Shown here in pieces: positions 31,965-44,229 of a stretch of DNA of 64,000 bases (positions within the stretch are counted from its first letter, which is position 1; each line of letters begins with the position of its first letter). Position numbers and translations under genes: made by a program. Under the pieces are notes generated by a model. It made no database searches and was not told the origin of the DNA. It saw only the letters and a program-made list of their open reading frames with translations. This stretch comes from Diogma glabrata (taxonomy: Eukaryota > Arthropoda > Insecta > Diptera > Cylindrotomidae). The stretch covers positions 249,197,394 through 249,261,393 of the forward strand of contig OY856188.1 in assembly GCA_963693315.1 (NCBI GenBank), given 5' to 3'.

Positions 31965-33610
31965 AAATTTAACTACTTAATTAAACTATAAATTTTTCTA
32001 ATTATTTAATGTAATCAAAAAAAAATTAACACCACAACCTTGTTATGAATAAAGAAAATTAAACAATAATTTTTTTTCTGTTGTCCAAGTCTTGGGGATC
32101 TTCACGAATTGTCCATCTTTATATACTTTTACAAGTATATATATCAAATTCCTTATCGAAAGAAATCACAAAAATGAAGGCCAAGAACCATTGAGCTAAT
32201 TGTTCTATTATGGATAGAACGTACAATAAAAGTTGCATCGATAGCATCAAATTGATAAAATTAATATTTCAAACGTAGATACTAGAAAGTATTTTAGGGA
32301 CAACCGCTTTGTAACAATAGTCGAACTTGAGGATACGCACGAACAAGTAAAATATTACCACTTTTGCTCCCGATCTTCGGTGTTGAAAAACTCGTATTAT
32401 TGCACCTATCACTGTCTTCGGTGGGATATAACTATTCCAAAAAACCACATGAGATGTTTATTAATATTTTATTATAATTAACACTAAACCTGCGTAACAT
32501 GTATCTAATAAAAAAAATCTCTTACAACATGAATATTTTTATAAACAACATTAAGTGCACTTTTTCCAACTACAATTTCCTACTTTATTCCAATTTCAAT
32601 AATTGAATTACATTCTAAAATGATTGGTTTTGATGGATAGTTGACATTATTACGAGTTATAAAATTTTATCTTATAACCATTAACTTAACCTTATTGTTG
32701 TGATCGAATTATATTTTATCTGGTATTAAAATTAAGGTAATTTTATTTTTATCTAAATTAAAGCTTTCCGCTCGTTAATAGATTAAGTTTCTTTTTCAAG
32801 TGAGAAAATGTAGTAAGTTTACAATTTTTCTAGTTTTCAAAACCTTGTAACATAAATTAATGTTTTTTATTTTGAAATGAAGTAGACATTTTCATTTTTT
32901 ATACTTACAACATTAGAGTTAAAAATTTAAATAAAAAATAACTAGATCCGCGAGATTTTCATTATCAGTTTTTATTGATCAACTTACTCTTCTACACAAA
33001 ACATCCAACAACCATAACAATAAAACATCAAACATAACCCAATTCGATTATACCATCAACTTACCAATTTCACAAGTTTATTCTGTTTTGAAACTCTAAG
33101 AACACCAACAACAAAATAAAAATATCTTGAAATTCTTTGAGCAAAATAAACTTCGAAATTGTTTTTTTTTTTGCTTATTTTTTTCGCTCTTTTTTTGTTA
33201 TTTCAAGTGAACTAACTACTCATCATAGTTAGTTAGCAAAATAAATAATATATCGTGTTGCATGTTGTTCGTTTTAATAAATGCACAGAAGAATGAAAAA
33301 CAGAAGAAAACACTTATCTTAATAGTGAGTTTGCAAAAAAAAAAAACACAATAAGAAAAATATAAAAAAAGAAAAACAAATAAATTCTTTTTGCTCTCAT
33401 TGTAAGGTACTTCATAGCCTTTCTGCACTTTTATGTGAAATCGTGTTGTAATAAGAATATGGTAAATTACATAACAATTTAACAAAGAATTCTGTTCTTT
33501 CATTGGGTAATGATTATATTTCAGGTGGAACGAATGGTAGCTAAATAGGTGAGTTGATAATTTGTTAGCAGCATGGTTTAGGTTAATAGAAAAAAAACTT
33601 GGAGATTATA
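31965..33610. other. AT-rich DNA, no gene identified
   Basis: A 60-codon open stretch at about 32296-32480 is Cys/Tyr-containing (FCSRSSVLKNSYYCTYHC) but unrecognised. The rest is AT-rich with no signal. Confidence 0.5.
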
Positions 33611-33615
33611 AATAT

Positions 33616-34333
33616 TGTGACGATTATGGAAGACGATAGAACACAACAATAGAAAATCTTCAAGAAAATTCTCGTTAGAGAATTATCTTCGAGAAAATTC
33701 TTCTAAAAGAAACGTAAAAATCAATAAAACCAAATCAACGTAACCAAAGTAAACATTTAATAGGAAGTATTTGTTTTATCGAATAAGGATTGGTTAACGA
33801 AATCAAAATTAGTAAATAAAACAATTGAAAAGAATAGATTTCACGCCTAGGTGTCAAAATTTGAAATATCGTCTTATTGTTGATAAAGGAAGGAAAAAAA
33901 GGGTATGCTCTAGAACATTACAGTAGTATCGAGGCTATTTCATGTAGTATATATAAAAGGCGTTGTCCGAGGATACAACCAGTATAAAATTGTTGGCGAT
34001 ACAAAAAGTATAAAATTGTTGGCGATACAAAAAGTATAAAATTGTTAGCGATACAAAAAGTATAAAAATTTAGCAGTGATAAAGGCGAAGAAAAATTAAC
34101 AGTGTTATAAGTAGAAAGTTAAAAGTGATATTGTGAAAAAGTATAAAAGAATTATAAGTGGTGAAACATTGTTAGTACAAGAAGAACTAAAAGGGGAATA
34201 GTAATAGGAGAAATATTTTTATTGTAAAATCTTGAACGAATAAAATTATAACGTTTAGAAAATCCATTGTGTTTTAAATTTCCTGATTTAGTGATCGAAC
34301 TAAACAATTGTAACTCGGCTAAGAAACGTTACA
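33616..34333 (+). mobile_element. solo LTR, gypsy-type, with 4-bp target duplication
   Basis: Begins TGTGACG and ends CGTTACA (near-inverse termini), and is flanked on both sides by ATAT (33612-33615 and 34334-34337). A TATATATAAAAGG box at 33948-33960 lies about 30 bp upstream of a CAGTA-type start. Directly downstream are three exact or near-exact 26-bp repeats (33981-34006, 34007-34032, 34033-34058), each holding AGTATAAAATTGTT. AATAAA occurs near 34240. No internal element sequence is attached, so recombination between two LTRs probably removed it. An alternative is a LARD-like remnant. Confidence 0.75.
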
Positions 34334-34683
34334 ATATAGAGCAACACAAAAATCAAAAGTCAGAAGTTTTGAGACAAATTTAAGAAGCTTTAAAATTTTT
34401 CACATCTTTGACAACATAAGCACACTTGACTTGGGCTGACTTGGTTAACTGCTTTAAGATGGCATATGAGATGAAATTGGTGATCTGGACGACCGACCTT
34501 AGCCTGCTCATTTTTGATCCACTTTATACTTGGCATACAAGTTGTGTAAGTTAAATTAAAAGCTCATGTTTTTTAAAACTAATTTAAAAAGTAAATTTGG
34601 GAATAGGATGGACATAAAACTTTTGGAAATTTAAATTCACCCTGAATTTGCAATCAAATTGCAATATAACGTTTCTCTCGATT

Positions 34684-35037
34684 AGGGGTGGGCAGTATTA
34701 AAAAAACTATTGTAAATATCGATATCAAAAATATATCGAAAAATCGATAAAGCGATATATCAATAAACCGATGTATCGATAAAATTGATGTATCGATAAA
34801 ATGTATGTATCGATAACCGATATATCGATTTTATCGATATATCGATTAATGGATTTATCGATATATCGATAGTTTTCATCCCCATATCAGATGAAATCGA
34901 TATATCGATAATCGATAATCGATATATCGATATATTGACAAACCGATATATCGATTTTATCGATATATCCATATTTTTTATCCCGATATCGTTATTCAAT
35001 TTATTGATTTATATCGATATTTGATCCCGGCACTGGT
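34684..35037. mobile_element. TATCGATA-rich element, copy 1
   Basis: At least ten exact TATCGATA octamers plus many ATCGAT variants in about 350 bp. The left edge is AGGGGTGGGCAGTATTAAAA and the right edge GATCCCGGCACTGG. A second, shorter element with matching edges lies at 37389-37591. The ends look like degraded terminal sequences of a small TIR element, but no target duplication is clear. TATCGATA is the known binding site of the insect factor DREF and contains the CGATA core of BEAF-32 sites. Confidence 0.75.
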
Positions 35038-35039
35038 AA

Positions 35040-35880
35040 CGAATCGTAGTAGTTTGTACATGGTAATTTGTATATAGTTATGGTAGTACTTTGTACTAGT
35101 TTACATTAATTCTATCTTTTCTTTACCTATCAAGGGGAGTATGATAGCTTTTGCTGATGATATCATCTTTTACATATTTTTTTCAAGTTTGCTACGAAGC
35201 AGATGTGCATTCTCCTTAGTGGGTTTTACTATCGTTGAAAAAAAACAATCTACCAGATAATGCCTGCCATTTTTCTGTTATCGTTTAAAAACGACCGTTG
35301 CTTAACTATAAATAACAGCCGATAGATGTCGTCTTCCTCTTAGTTGACTTTTTGTCTAATAACATCACAGTTGTTGTTCGGTGTGACGTTTACGTGGTAA
35401 ATGCTTTTTGTGTATTTTTTCTTGATTTTAATTTAACTTAAAACTAAAAATAATTTAATTTAAAACAAAAAGATAATTTAATCTAAAACTAAAAGTAACT
35501 AAGTCGATGATTTAAGATTAACTTAGATAAACCATAACTAGTGTCGTGATAAAGAATCGTAATATTTCTTGATTCATGTTAATGTTAAGGTAAACGACAA
35601 ACAAACAAAAATGTTTGCCGATTTATTACTAGTTTCTTGATTGGTTGTAATTTGTTGAAAGAAAGATATACAGATTGATAGAATAGATAGTTAAATTAAT
35701 ATATTTATTACAAATGTTTCCATGGTGTGATAAAAAGACTGTGATATAATAAAGTCATGATTGTATTCATATTAAATGGATGCTATAATTCTGTGATAAT
35801 TCTGTGATAGCTAAAGTTTTAAAAGTCAAACGACTCATTGATTACGTCCGGATAGTAAATTAGTTTTGGAGTGTAATTTA
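35040..35880. other. AT-rich DNA, no gene seen
   Basis: No coding sequence. It precedes the tandem repeats of family X copy 2 and may include its left part, but no boundary can be drawn. Confidence 0.45.
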
Positions 35881-35909
35881 CATTGAATACTTTACCGCAT
35901 GCTACGATT

Positions 35910-36375
35910 ACATCCTGTGTGCTGAATATTTTGATACATATCCGGGGTAACCATTTTTTTTGTTATACATTATCGTCATCCTACAAGCTGAGTATTTCGA
36001 CACATTTCCGGCAATACCAACATATACTGCTATCCTCAACAAGTTTTGATTGTAATAATTTTTTTAACGTTATCATCAACCTGCATGCTGAGGGATTCGA
36101 TACAGTTCCGGCACTACAAACAATTACCGCTATCATCCACAAACATTTATTACAACAATTTTTCAACATTGTTGTCATTCAGAGTGCTGAATATTTGGAC
36201 ATATTTCCGGAATTACCGCCATCAACCACAAACTTTTATTACAACAATTTTCCAACATTGTCGTCATTCTGAGTGCTGAATATTTGGACATATTTCCGGA
36301 ATTACCGTCATCAACCACAAACTTTTATTACAACAATTCTCCAACATTGTCGTCTTCCCTGATTGTTGAAATTAC
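35910..36375 (+). repeat. family X copy X2: internal tandem repeats
   Basis: Five to six imperfect units of about 60-100 bp share GTGCTGAATATTTGGACATA then TTTCCGGAATTACC and ACAACAATTTTC-ACATTGT. The last two full units (36183 and 36274) are 91 bp apart and nearly identical. Older units to the left are diverged. Confidence 0.8.
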
Positions 36376-36381
36376 CTAACG

Positions 36382-36450
36382 ATGAACCGGATGAGGATGA
36401 ACGATTAATTGAACAATTGGAGCGGGATCTGGACTAGTCATGGGGTGAGT
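36382..36450 (+). other. family X copy X2: exon-like segment ending at CATGGGGTGAGT
   Basis: Reads DEPDEDERLIEQLERDLD then a TAG and SWG, and is followed by a consensus-like splice donor GGTGAGT. The 12-mer CATGGGGTGAGT recurs at about 2898 and 47202. In the 2898 copy the frame reads VERWDLLSSWGE at the same place. This suggests a conserved short coding or exon boundary, but no protein family is recognised. Confidence 0.35.
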
Positions 36451-37059
36451 TTTATCTTTTTATATATGGGTATGTGTGTATGTATGAATGTGTGTGTAGG
36501 TGCCTGTGTGGGATATGAAGATTTAATTAAATTATTTTATTTCATAGTGTCTGGCGTTATTATTCTTAGAAATTTATAAAAGATTTGCAGTATTTACAAA
36601 TTAAAATAAAAAAGTTCATTTCGTAGAATAATTTTTTTTTCATCTGAGATTCATACAATGAAATTCTCTTAAATGATGTGGTGACATCAGTAAGGTTAAC
36701 CAATCACAATTCGATTATTTAGTATCAGCCCGACCTACAGCTGTAACTATGAAAAAAGCTGCCGATGAATTGATACTGGTTATAATTATTAGGGCCTCTG
36801 ATGACTTAGTTACGGTAGAAGAAATGAAAGAAAAGTATTTGAGCTTATATGTCTGGTTAATTTCATTTATCATTAAGTCATTCAGTTACGTCTCATGTGT
36901 TAAACAATTAGAGCTATGAATATTTTTATACTTGCTTATCTTGTTGATATAATCGTCATTTTAATTTCTTTTTCTTACTACTGCTTACTGACGCGATTTT
37001 TCTGTGTATGAATGTGTGAGTGTGTGAGGTGCGAGAGCGTGAGCCTGTGTGATTGATTA

Positions 37060-37293
37060 TGGGGTTGGATGTGGTGATCGCGGTTCTTGTCTCGTACTTA
37101 TTTCACTTCGCTTTTCCTTGATTCGTATATCTTTCGAAATACGCGTACTATACAAGTATTTGTGTTGGAGCAGCAGGTAATCTTCATTCGACCCCACTTA
37201 CTGAAGCTAGTTTGGGGCTTTAAAAATCTCATCTAGGTGCGCGGCCTGCTATGCCACTTCATTAGTTTACCAATGAAGCAGCACTTCATTACA
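37060..37293 (+). repeat. family X right-end module, copy X2
   Basis: Aligns with X1 and X3 along its length and ends CACTTCATTACA. Hairpins: AGG/CCT at 37235-37247 and CTTCATT/AATGAAG at 37257-37278. Upstream, GT-rich sequence (TGTGTGAGTGTGTGAGG type) is shared with X3. Confidence 0.85.
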
Positions 37294-37388
37294 CTGTCTC
37301 AAAATGCTTGGCCAGAAGTCATAACCCCTGAAGATTTAAAAATTGTAATTATACATCAACCAATAATTTAGAATTATTTTGTTACTGC

Positions 37389-37591
37389 TACCATGGGTGA
37401 TATTAAAAAACGAATAGAAAATATCGATATAAAAAATAATCATATATTTGTAGTTATCGATAAGTGTCGATATCCCGATAATTATCGATATATGTGTTGA
37501 TTCATCGATATTTTGAGATTTCGATATATCAATATTTTATCATTTCGATAGATCGATATATATCGATATATCGAAATTTATCCCCGGTCTA
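37389..37591. mobile_element. TATCGATA-rich element, copy 2
   Basis: Edges ATGGGTGATATTAAAAAAC and TTATCCCCGGTCTAC match those of 34684-35037 with substitutions. The interior is rich in TATCGATA and ATCGATAT. Confidence 0.7.
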
Positions 37592-37687
37592 CTCTCGTTA
37601 TCAAATTTTTTTGTGCGTTGGAAAAGTGAACTGGAATACAAAAAAATTTTGTTTACACTGTTCAAAATATTATAAAAATAAAATTTA

Positions 37688-38240
37688 AAAAAATAGCGCT
37701 GATGCTGTGGGTCTGGCATGTTGGGAGTTTTTTGTCACAAAAATTTGTAACGTTATCCAAAAATATGCCAACGTTTAAAAATAGCGTTTTTTGTTCTAAA
37801 AATATTAATGTTTAAAATGTGCCACTCAGTTCAAATATTTGAGTTTTTGATGAAACTTGTGATCTAGACTATCGACGCTGAACCCGACCATTTTGGATTG
37901 ACTTGTCATATAAGTAGTATTGGTGAAATAAAAACTACTTGTCTTTTTAGAAACATTCGAAGTGTTTAATTTGAGAACAGAGTGGTCCGAAAGATTGCTA
38001 GAAATTCTAATTCAGGGTAACTTTTAGTTCAAATTGCAAAAAAACAACTTACTATTCAAAATATTAAGAATTTTTTTTAAAATGGCGCTGATGCAGTGGG
38101 TCTAGCATTTTTATAAAGTTTTTATTGGAAAAGCTCCAACCTTATTCTTCCCCTAATCTTTAAAATAAAAACAAACTCTTTCTTAAAATTTTGGCATATT
38201 TTTTGGGTAAAAATAGAACTTTCATATTGTGAAAAAAATG
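37688..38240 (+). repeat. direct repeats of a GCGCTGATGC-GTGGGTCT-GCAT unit
   Basis: Related sequences start at 37693 and 38082 (GCGCTGATGCTGTGGGTCT versus GCGCTGATGCAGTGGGTCT), about 390 bp apart. The segment between, near 37845-37925, resembles 34460-34545 (GATGAAA-TTG-TGATCT-GAC). Confidence 0.55.
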
Positions 38241-38519
38241 ATAGTGATTAGTGATTTCAGTCAACTTTACTGATTCTACGCAGTCGATATAATATCCATC
38301 TTCGTTATATCGATGCGGAATAATAAGTTCAGTGGTGCTTTTTTCTTTCGTTTTTTTTTTGTTGTCTTTCGTTGAGTTTTAACATAATATAATTTTTTAG
38401 CAATTTTTTTTATTTTGTCTTCCAATCATTTTTCCAAATTATTGAATAAACAAATATATTATTTGCGGTTTATTACAATGTGGTGAATATTAACAAATAT
38501 ATTTTTGTTCAATTATTGC

Positions 38520-38770
38520 TTGTTGTGTATAATATATTATTGTTCAACAAGCCCATGTGACTTTGGCGCAACGAGTTGTGTTATATTGATTTATTGTTAT
38601 TGTTCAACAATCGCCTGTGACTTTGGCGCAAAGAAATGTATAGTATATTGCATTATCTGTGGTGCAGTTTTGATTTAGCAATCACAGATACATCAATCGT
38701 ACACTGCTTTTTTGATGTTATTATTCACATTCAACAATCGCCGGAGTCAAAGGCGCAACGCTTGGTTGTT
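38520..38770 (+). repeat. family X-like hairpin repeats
   Basis: Three units, at about 38545, 38605 and 38732, contain a small stem-loop GCC/GGC or CGCC/GGCG (38612-38628; 38739-38755) in a CAACAATCGCC...GGCGCAA frame. They resemble the units at 46700-47060. Confidence 0.6.
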
Positions 38771-39239
38771 TTATTATATTATTTTAAAGTTTAGTCATTA
38801 TGATTGCCTATATTACTGAGGCATGAAAAGTTGACTTAACGACCAATAATGAAACAAGTAAGTAAGTGAAACATTATAATTTGTTTTAGTGGAGCAATCG
38901 TAGAAGAGGTGCTGTATGTGAAGTTCCGGGGTTGAGGCAAGGTATAATCAAATTCACAGACTGCGCTAGAAGGAAATTAAAAAATCTCATGGCACGCAAT
39001 TCCTCTAATGTTCCTTATAGTGATTCCACTATCAGGAATGAACAATATTCATTACAGTTCTCCGGAATCTGACTTGACCGACAGTTTATTTCTCGTGTAA
39101 CTCGTAGGACGAAAAAAAAAAAAAAACTACAAGAACAAAATAAATATATAAAAACGATTCTAAAGAGTCGAAGCGGGTTGTTACTACTGTGAGTCAATTG
39201 AGCATGGTAGTAGATATTAAGAGATCAACTTTTATCTTG

Positions 39240-40770
39240 AAACCGTTGCGTGTCAGGATACAGCGTAAGGAAAAAGTACAGAGGTCCACCGTTGCCACAT
39301 AGAGGTCAGCTACTGAGACTAAATGACCAATTGAGGCACAGATTGGGTGAAACATGTCTTAGATGCTACATAAGCTTCTTTGCGACGGTGTTGTCGAATC
39401 GAAAAAAGGCTCTGTAGATGTAATGGGATGGCCGATGCACAAGAGCAGTAAGTACGAAGCAAACCAGAAAGTCTGAAACATGATTGACAAGTAAGATCAT
39501 TAAGATAGTAGTTCTGGCAAATTATTCCCTCCAGAACTATGCTGAGTGCAGAAGAGCTAGGAAAAGTTTAAACGGATTAAGTTGGTAATTACAGCAAACC
39601 TGTTTTTTTGTGGTGCGACGACGAGCATGCCTTTGATTGACTCGCGAGATGACTCGAACTTCACAGCCTATGAAATAGAGAAGACTGTGATGAGGATAAC
39701 ACGTAGTAAAGCTATTGCATCAAATCGAAGTTAAAGTTGTACAGCAGTCCTGGAATGTTTGGCTTTTACATCCTACGTAGCTTAAACCTCCTCTATGGCT
39801 GCCTCAGATTTGGTATATTTCCGGAAGAGTGAACAATTTGTCACGTTATTATAATTTTTAAGGACGGTAATACGATAAACGGTTCAGACAATCTTTTTAA
39901 ATTATTTAGCAAATGTTTATACGAACGACAAGGACAATTTATGCTCGGGAGAGAAGATCAAAACGATAACTGCCACGTAAGGATAAGTTGTGGTCTTTCA
40001 AAGACTTTATGGAATATGGCCTTTAATACTCGCATGATGAACGGTGTTTTATAAATTACGTACGTTGAAAACTCAAGAAAATAATTACAAGGACGATGTT
40101 AACAAGCACTAAACAATAAAACTTCATGCTGCAAACTGAACAATCGAAACCCTTCGACTAACAAAACTGTTTTGCTTCAGCTGAAGGGCAAGTGCGATCG
40201 GGTGCGAAACCACTAAACATTAAAACAAACGGATTATCAATTAAAATTGTTAGCATGACCAGAAACCTTGGTATCGACTTGTATGAGAGGCTCGGAGTGT
40301 CAAGGCACTTTACCAGAGTATGTGACAAACCAAAGTCTGTTTTCTACAGCTTAACAACGTTATTACACGAACGATGTGTCTTGACAGTTACGCTCTTGAC
40401 AGTCACATCGATTCTGACGAACTGTTTGGCTGGTTGATACGGGGCTACTAATGTTTAGCATGTTCGCGACTGTACTGCGTTATGCAATGGGACAATATAT
40501 CCTGATTCCTCACAAAATTAATTTCTTGCTCCCGAAAAGTTCTGGGCAGAACGGCAAGAAATCTTTCGCCCTGCTAGAAGCACGAAATCCCGGTACGGCT
40601 TAAAGAATCGATCATATCAACGGCAGAAAATATCTTGAACTACTGGTTTGGCAAGGTTATCGCACATTGGTGATAGAGTAGAGACAGAACAGTGGGTGGG
40701 TCATATTCCAAAAGTAGTTACCTATGATATTACAACATCTTGCAATGACATTTGGAAGCATAATTACATC
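39240..40770 (+). pseudogene. R1-like non-LTR retrotransposon, RT region, heavily decayed
   Basis: SRDDSNFTAYEIEKTVMRI near 39640-39700 matches the start of the R1 RT. SSMAASDLVYFRKSEQFVT follows near 39790-39840. An open stretch at 40192-40437 reads MTRNLGIDLYERLGVSRHF, corresponding to the VRYLGITxSER block. Further decayed RT/C-terminal sequence runs to about 40770. Frames break every 50-100 codons. Catalytic YxDD is not identifiable. Confidence 0.65.
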
Positions 40771-40774
40771 CATT

Positions 40775-42540
40775 TGGGCAGAAAAACCGATTACGAAGTA
40801 TGCCAAAGAAGCTAAAGTTGTATATCTAAAACTCTTGCTTAAAATTACCGTCTCCAAAATTATTTTAAAGATGTTTGATAAATGACTGAACCAAGCCACC
40901 TTTAACTAGAACTTCTGAGAGGCCATAGCTAAAAAAATGTTGGTCTAAAAAATTTCTGATATCATGATATGGAATAAAAATTTCAATATGATATTATAAA
41001 AGTTTATTTTTTCTATGTCAACCACTTTTCGACCAACCATTTTCTAAACAACAATTTTCATTGTATTGAATTCATTTTAAAGTTTCATCTTCAAAAATGG
41101 AGCTGAACAAAAAAAAAGTGTAAGACAATAGGTTTAAAGTGCACTTATGTCTACAGTGTAACTAAATACATTTACCATTCTTTCCTGTACATCATGCAAT
41201 TGAACAAATAAAATGTATGTATTTTTATGTTAACATGTTATTGACCCAGAATTAATGATAACTATGTCTCAATATAATGTTAATGACAAATGAAACATGG
41301 CTCTTGTATAATTACAGTTAATTGATTTTGAAATGAATTTTCCTTTAAATGGAGATAAGTGGTTTTTAATTTTTTTGTTGTATAAATTATGTGGTTTTAC
41401 GGTTTATAGAAAATGCAATTAAAGCTATTAAAATAAAATTTATAATTGATGCAGGTGTAACAAAACTTAAGTTATGTAGATGAAATTAGTAATTAGAAAT
41501 TGTTCTTTTCAGTTTAAATCTACAAGAACATTATAACATTTGGTGTAATAATTCTCACTCTACCACTTTCCATATGAGAAACACACAAACACAATATCTA
41601 TATAACTTTATAAAATAAATATATTTTGATTTTGAAACGATTTTGTTCTAGTTTCTAAACATTTCAAGCAAAAAAAAATTATCAGTTTATATGTAATTTT
41701 ATCTGTAATATAATCGATGAGCACAAGTAATTGAATGTTACTTATATGCAAAATAAAACAATATTTCTTGCTCATTTACCTTTCATCAACGGTGTTAGAA
41801 TTTCATTTCAGATTTCGTTCGTAATCCAATATTTGTAGTTCTGAAAAGAAAGAAAATATGATACAATAAATATTATAAACGTAGCCGTAATTAAATATTT
41901 TAAGTGATGCAGAACAAACAGTTAGGCTTGTTAAGGTCAGCTAGGGATTCTAAGGATTAAGGTGTTTTACTATTTATTATTTTTAGTGACCTTTGGTATT
42001 TACATGATGAATCAATCAATATTTTCTTTAATAAAAAACAGAACATAAAAGCCGTTTAAAACCTAATCTCACGACAACATTGGTTCTGATAGGTCAGTAT
42101 TTTGAATGTCATAACAAAGTGTTATTAAAGATAACGATGAAAATCGATGTACAAGCGATCCATCTATCCCTCTCCATAATTTATCTAAAGTGGAGAAAAC
42201 TTCAGATTTTTCATATTTATGTAAATCTGGATCCCTTTGCGGATCATAAATAAATCACATTTTCATTAAGATATAATGCATTTACTATACAAATTCAGCG
42301 TAATAATTGATTTATATTTTCAGAAAAAACTCGTAAAATAAGAATGCACTTGTTTGCTGACGTGATGGAAAACAAAACGGTAGGTCAATGAACTTTATAG
42401 CATTTTTCATTCTTATAATATTTAAAAATATGGAGGGGCTGAAATCTCACAGCTCTGAGATATCAAGACTTCGGTCTGGGTAAAGGATTTTGTTATAGTT
42501 TTCGTCAAAAAACTTTTGGGCAGCGATGTATATCAAACAT
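40775..42540. other. AT-rich DNA, no gene seen
   Basis: AT-rich sequence without coding or RNA signals. Confidence 0.6.
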
Positions 42541-42589
42541 AACTCTTTGTTAAAGTACAAGTATTTTTTATTTCTGTTTAAAAATTTAT

Positions 42590-43200
42590 TACAAAACTAA
42601 CACAAAACATCAATACGTTATCGGAAAATTATAATCAAAATTTCCAAAATATTGTTAAATTAAATAAAATCAAACTTTTTTCAAAATTCCAAAAATATTC
42701 CAAAAATTAGAATAAAATCAAATATTTAAACTGTTTATAAATTCCGATAATATACCAAAAATTCTTAGAAATTTAAACTGTTCCAAAATTCTAAAAGTAT
42801 TGCAAAATCAAAAATTAAAACTTTTTTCAAAATTCCAAAAATTATAATTAAATCAAAAATTTAAAATTTTTCAAAATGCTAAAAATATTCCAAAAATTCT
42901 TACAAAATCAAATATTTAAGCTTTTTCCAAAATTCTAAAAATATTGCAAAAATTATTACAAAATCAAAAATTTAAATTGTTTTCAAAATTCCAAAAATTA
43001 TAATAAAATCAAAAATTTTAAATTTTTCAAAATTCCAAAATTATTCAAAAAATTCTTACAAAATCAAAGTTAAAACTTTTTCCGAAATTCTAAAAATATT
43101 GCAAAAATTATTACAAAATCAAATATACAAAATTTCAAAAATATTTCAAAAACTATAACAAATTCAAAAATTTCCATGTCCAATTTCATTTTGAATTACA
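42590..43200 (-). repeat. family Y copy Y1: tandem array of about 60-bp units
   Basis: About nine units of the type CAAAATTCCAAAAATATTCC followed by AAAAATT-TTACAAAATCAAA. The reverse complement of this unit forms the array at 59330-59900. Confidence 0.8.
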
Positions 43201-43202
43201 TA

Positions 43203-43866
43203 CACAGTTAAAAAAGAATTGAATATGTAATGCAAATTGCTACACATATAGGTCCTACGGAAGTTTCCATTACAAAACAATACAAAGCTTGCCATATAAA
43301 GTTAAACTAATGCTCTTTGCATCAATATTTGACACAGTACTTGGAGTAAAATAAAAAAGCGTGTTGTTTAAAAATGTCTGTTATTAGCATTAAATAAATT
43401 ACGCGCAGCATTTTTTTTAGTATGACAATTTAATGCAAATTACATCATAATTTCGAGATACTTTGATTATAACGCACCTGCCCAAATTAATCAAATTAAA
43501 ATAAAAAAATTACAACGGAAAAAATTAAAACATGCATACCTCATTAATCACTATTATTATAGACTTTCAGCTGAGAAGCGATAACTAAAACATACATGAA
43601 ACGATTTTAACTATATATTTCTAAAATGGATAATACTCTAGTGAATTTTAAAATTTCATTAATGTATTAAATTGTAGCAAGGTGCATTAAAACTTCTAGC
43701 TGTTCTATAGAAATAAATTATGATGCAAAAGTTGTTTTAAATTTTATAGAAATGCATTGAAATTAGGTTTAATGCAACATTTACTTTACAATTCAATAAT
43801 AACCTGCAACGCATAGCTCCTATTGCAAGACTTGCTTTAAATATTGCAGTTACTTTTTTAACTGTG
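43203..43866. mobile_element. MITE with 14-bp TIRs and TA duplication, inserted in Y1
   Basis: Left end CACAGTTAAAAAAG and right end CTTTTTTAACTGTG are perfect inverse complements, flanked by TA at 43201-43202 and 43867-43868, as in Tc1/mariner-type elements. The uninterrupted relative Y2 shows the continuous sequence across the same point (near 59300), so the insertion is confirmed by an empty site within this window. The 664-bp interior has no open frame. Confidence 0.88.
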
Positions 43867-43965
43867 TATACGTCATAAAAACAGCCACATTTTTTTTTCC
43901 AAAAAATTGGCTAAAAAATAAATGAAATCATTTTTTGACACACTTGAGAATTAAAGTCTATTGCA
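43867..43965 (-). repeat. family Y copy Y1: conserved block
   Basis: The reverse complement reads TCAAGTGTGTCAAAAAATGA, then TTTTTTAGCCAATTTTTTGG, then GCTGTTTTTATGACGTA, matching 59218-59300 closely. Confidence 0.85.
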
Positions 43966-44229
43966 CGTCTATTTACAATTTCTATCTACAATGGCCGAAT
44001 TTCAGCCACTTGGCCGATTCCTAGTAATAAAAAAATGCGAGTCATCAAAAGTATTTGAACTTTTTTCATTTAAAATTATTTTAATGTTTTGACACATGAC
44101 ATATGATGACATAATATGAATCTAGTTCATAAAACTTTGTTTGTTTATAATTGTACATACGAAATATTGTTTGTTTATTATTCTGTTTTGATAAAATTAA
44201 TTTCGTCATAAGGGAATCCCTTATGATTT

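Noticed and set aside
32296..32480. 60-codon plus-strand stretch with Cys/His/Tyr residues (YYHFCSRSSVLKNSYYCTYHC), slightly reminiscent of a zinc finger.
   Set aside because: Spacing fits no zinc-finger family I can name, and there is no start, flanking domain or second copy.
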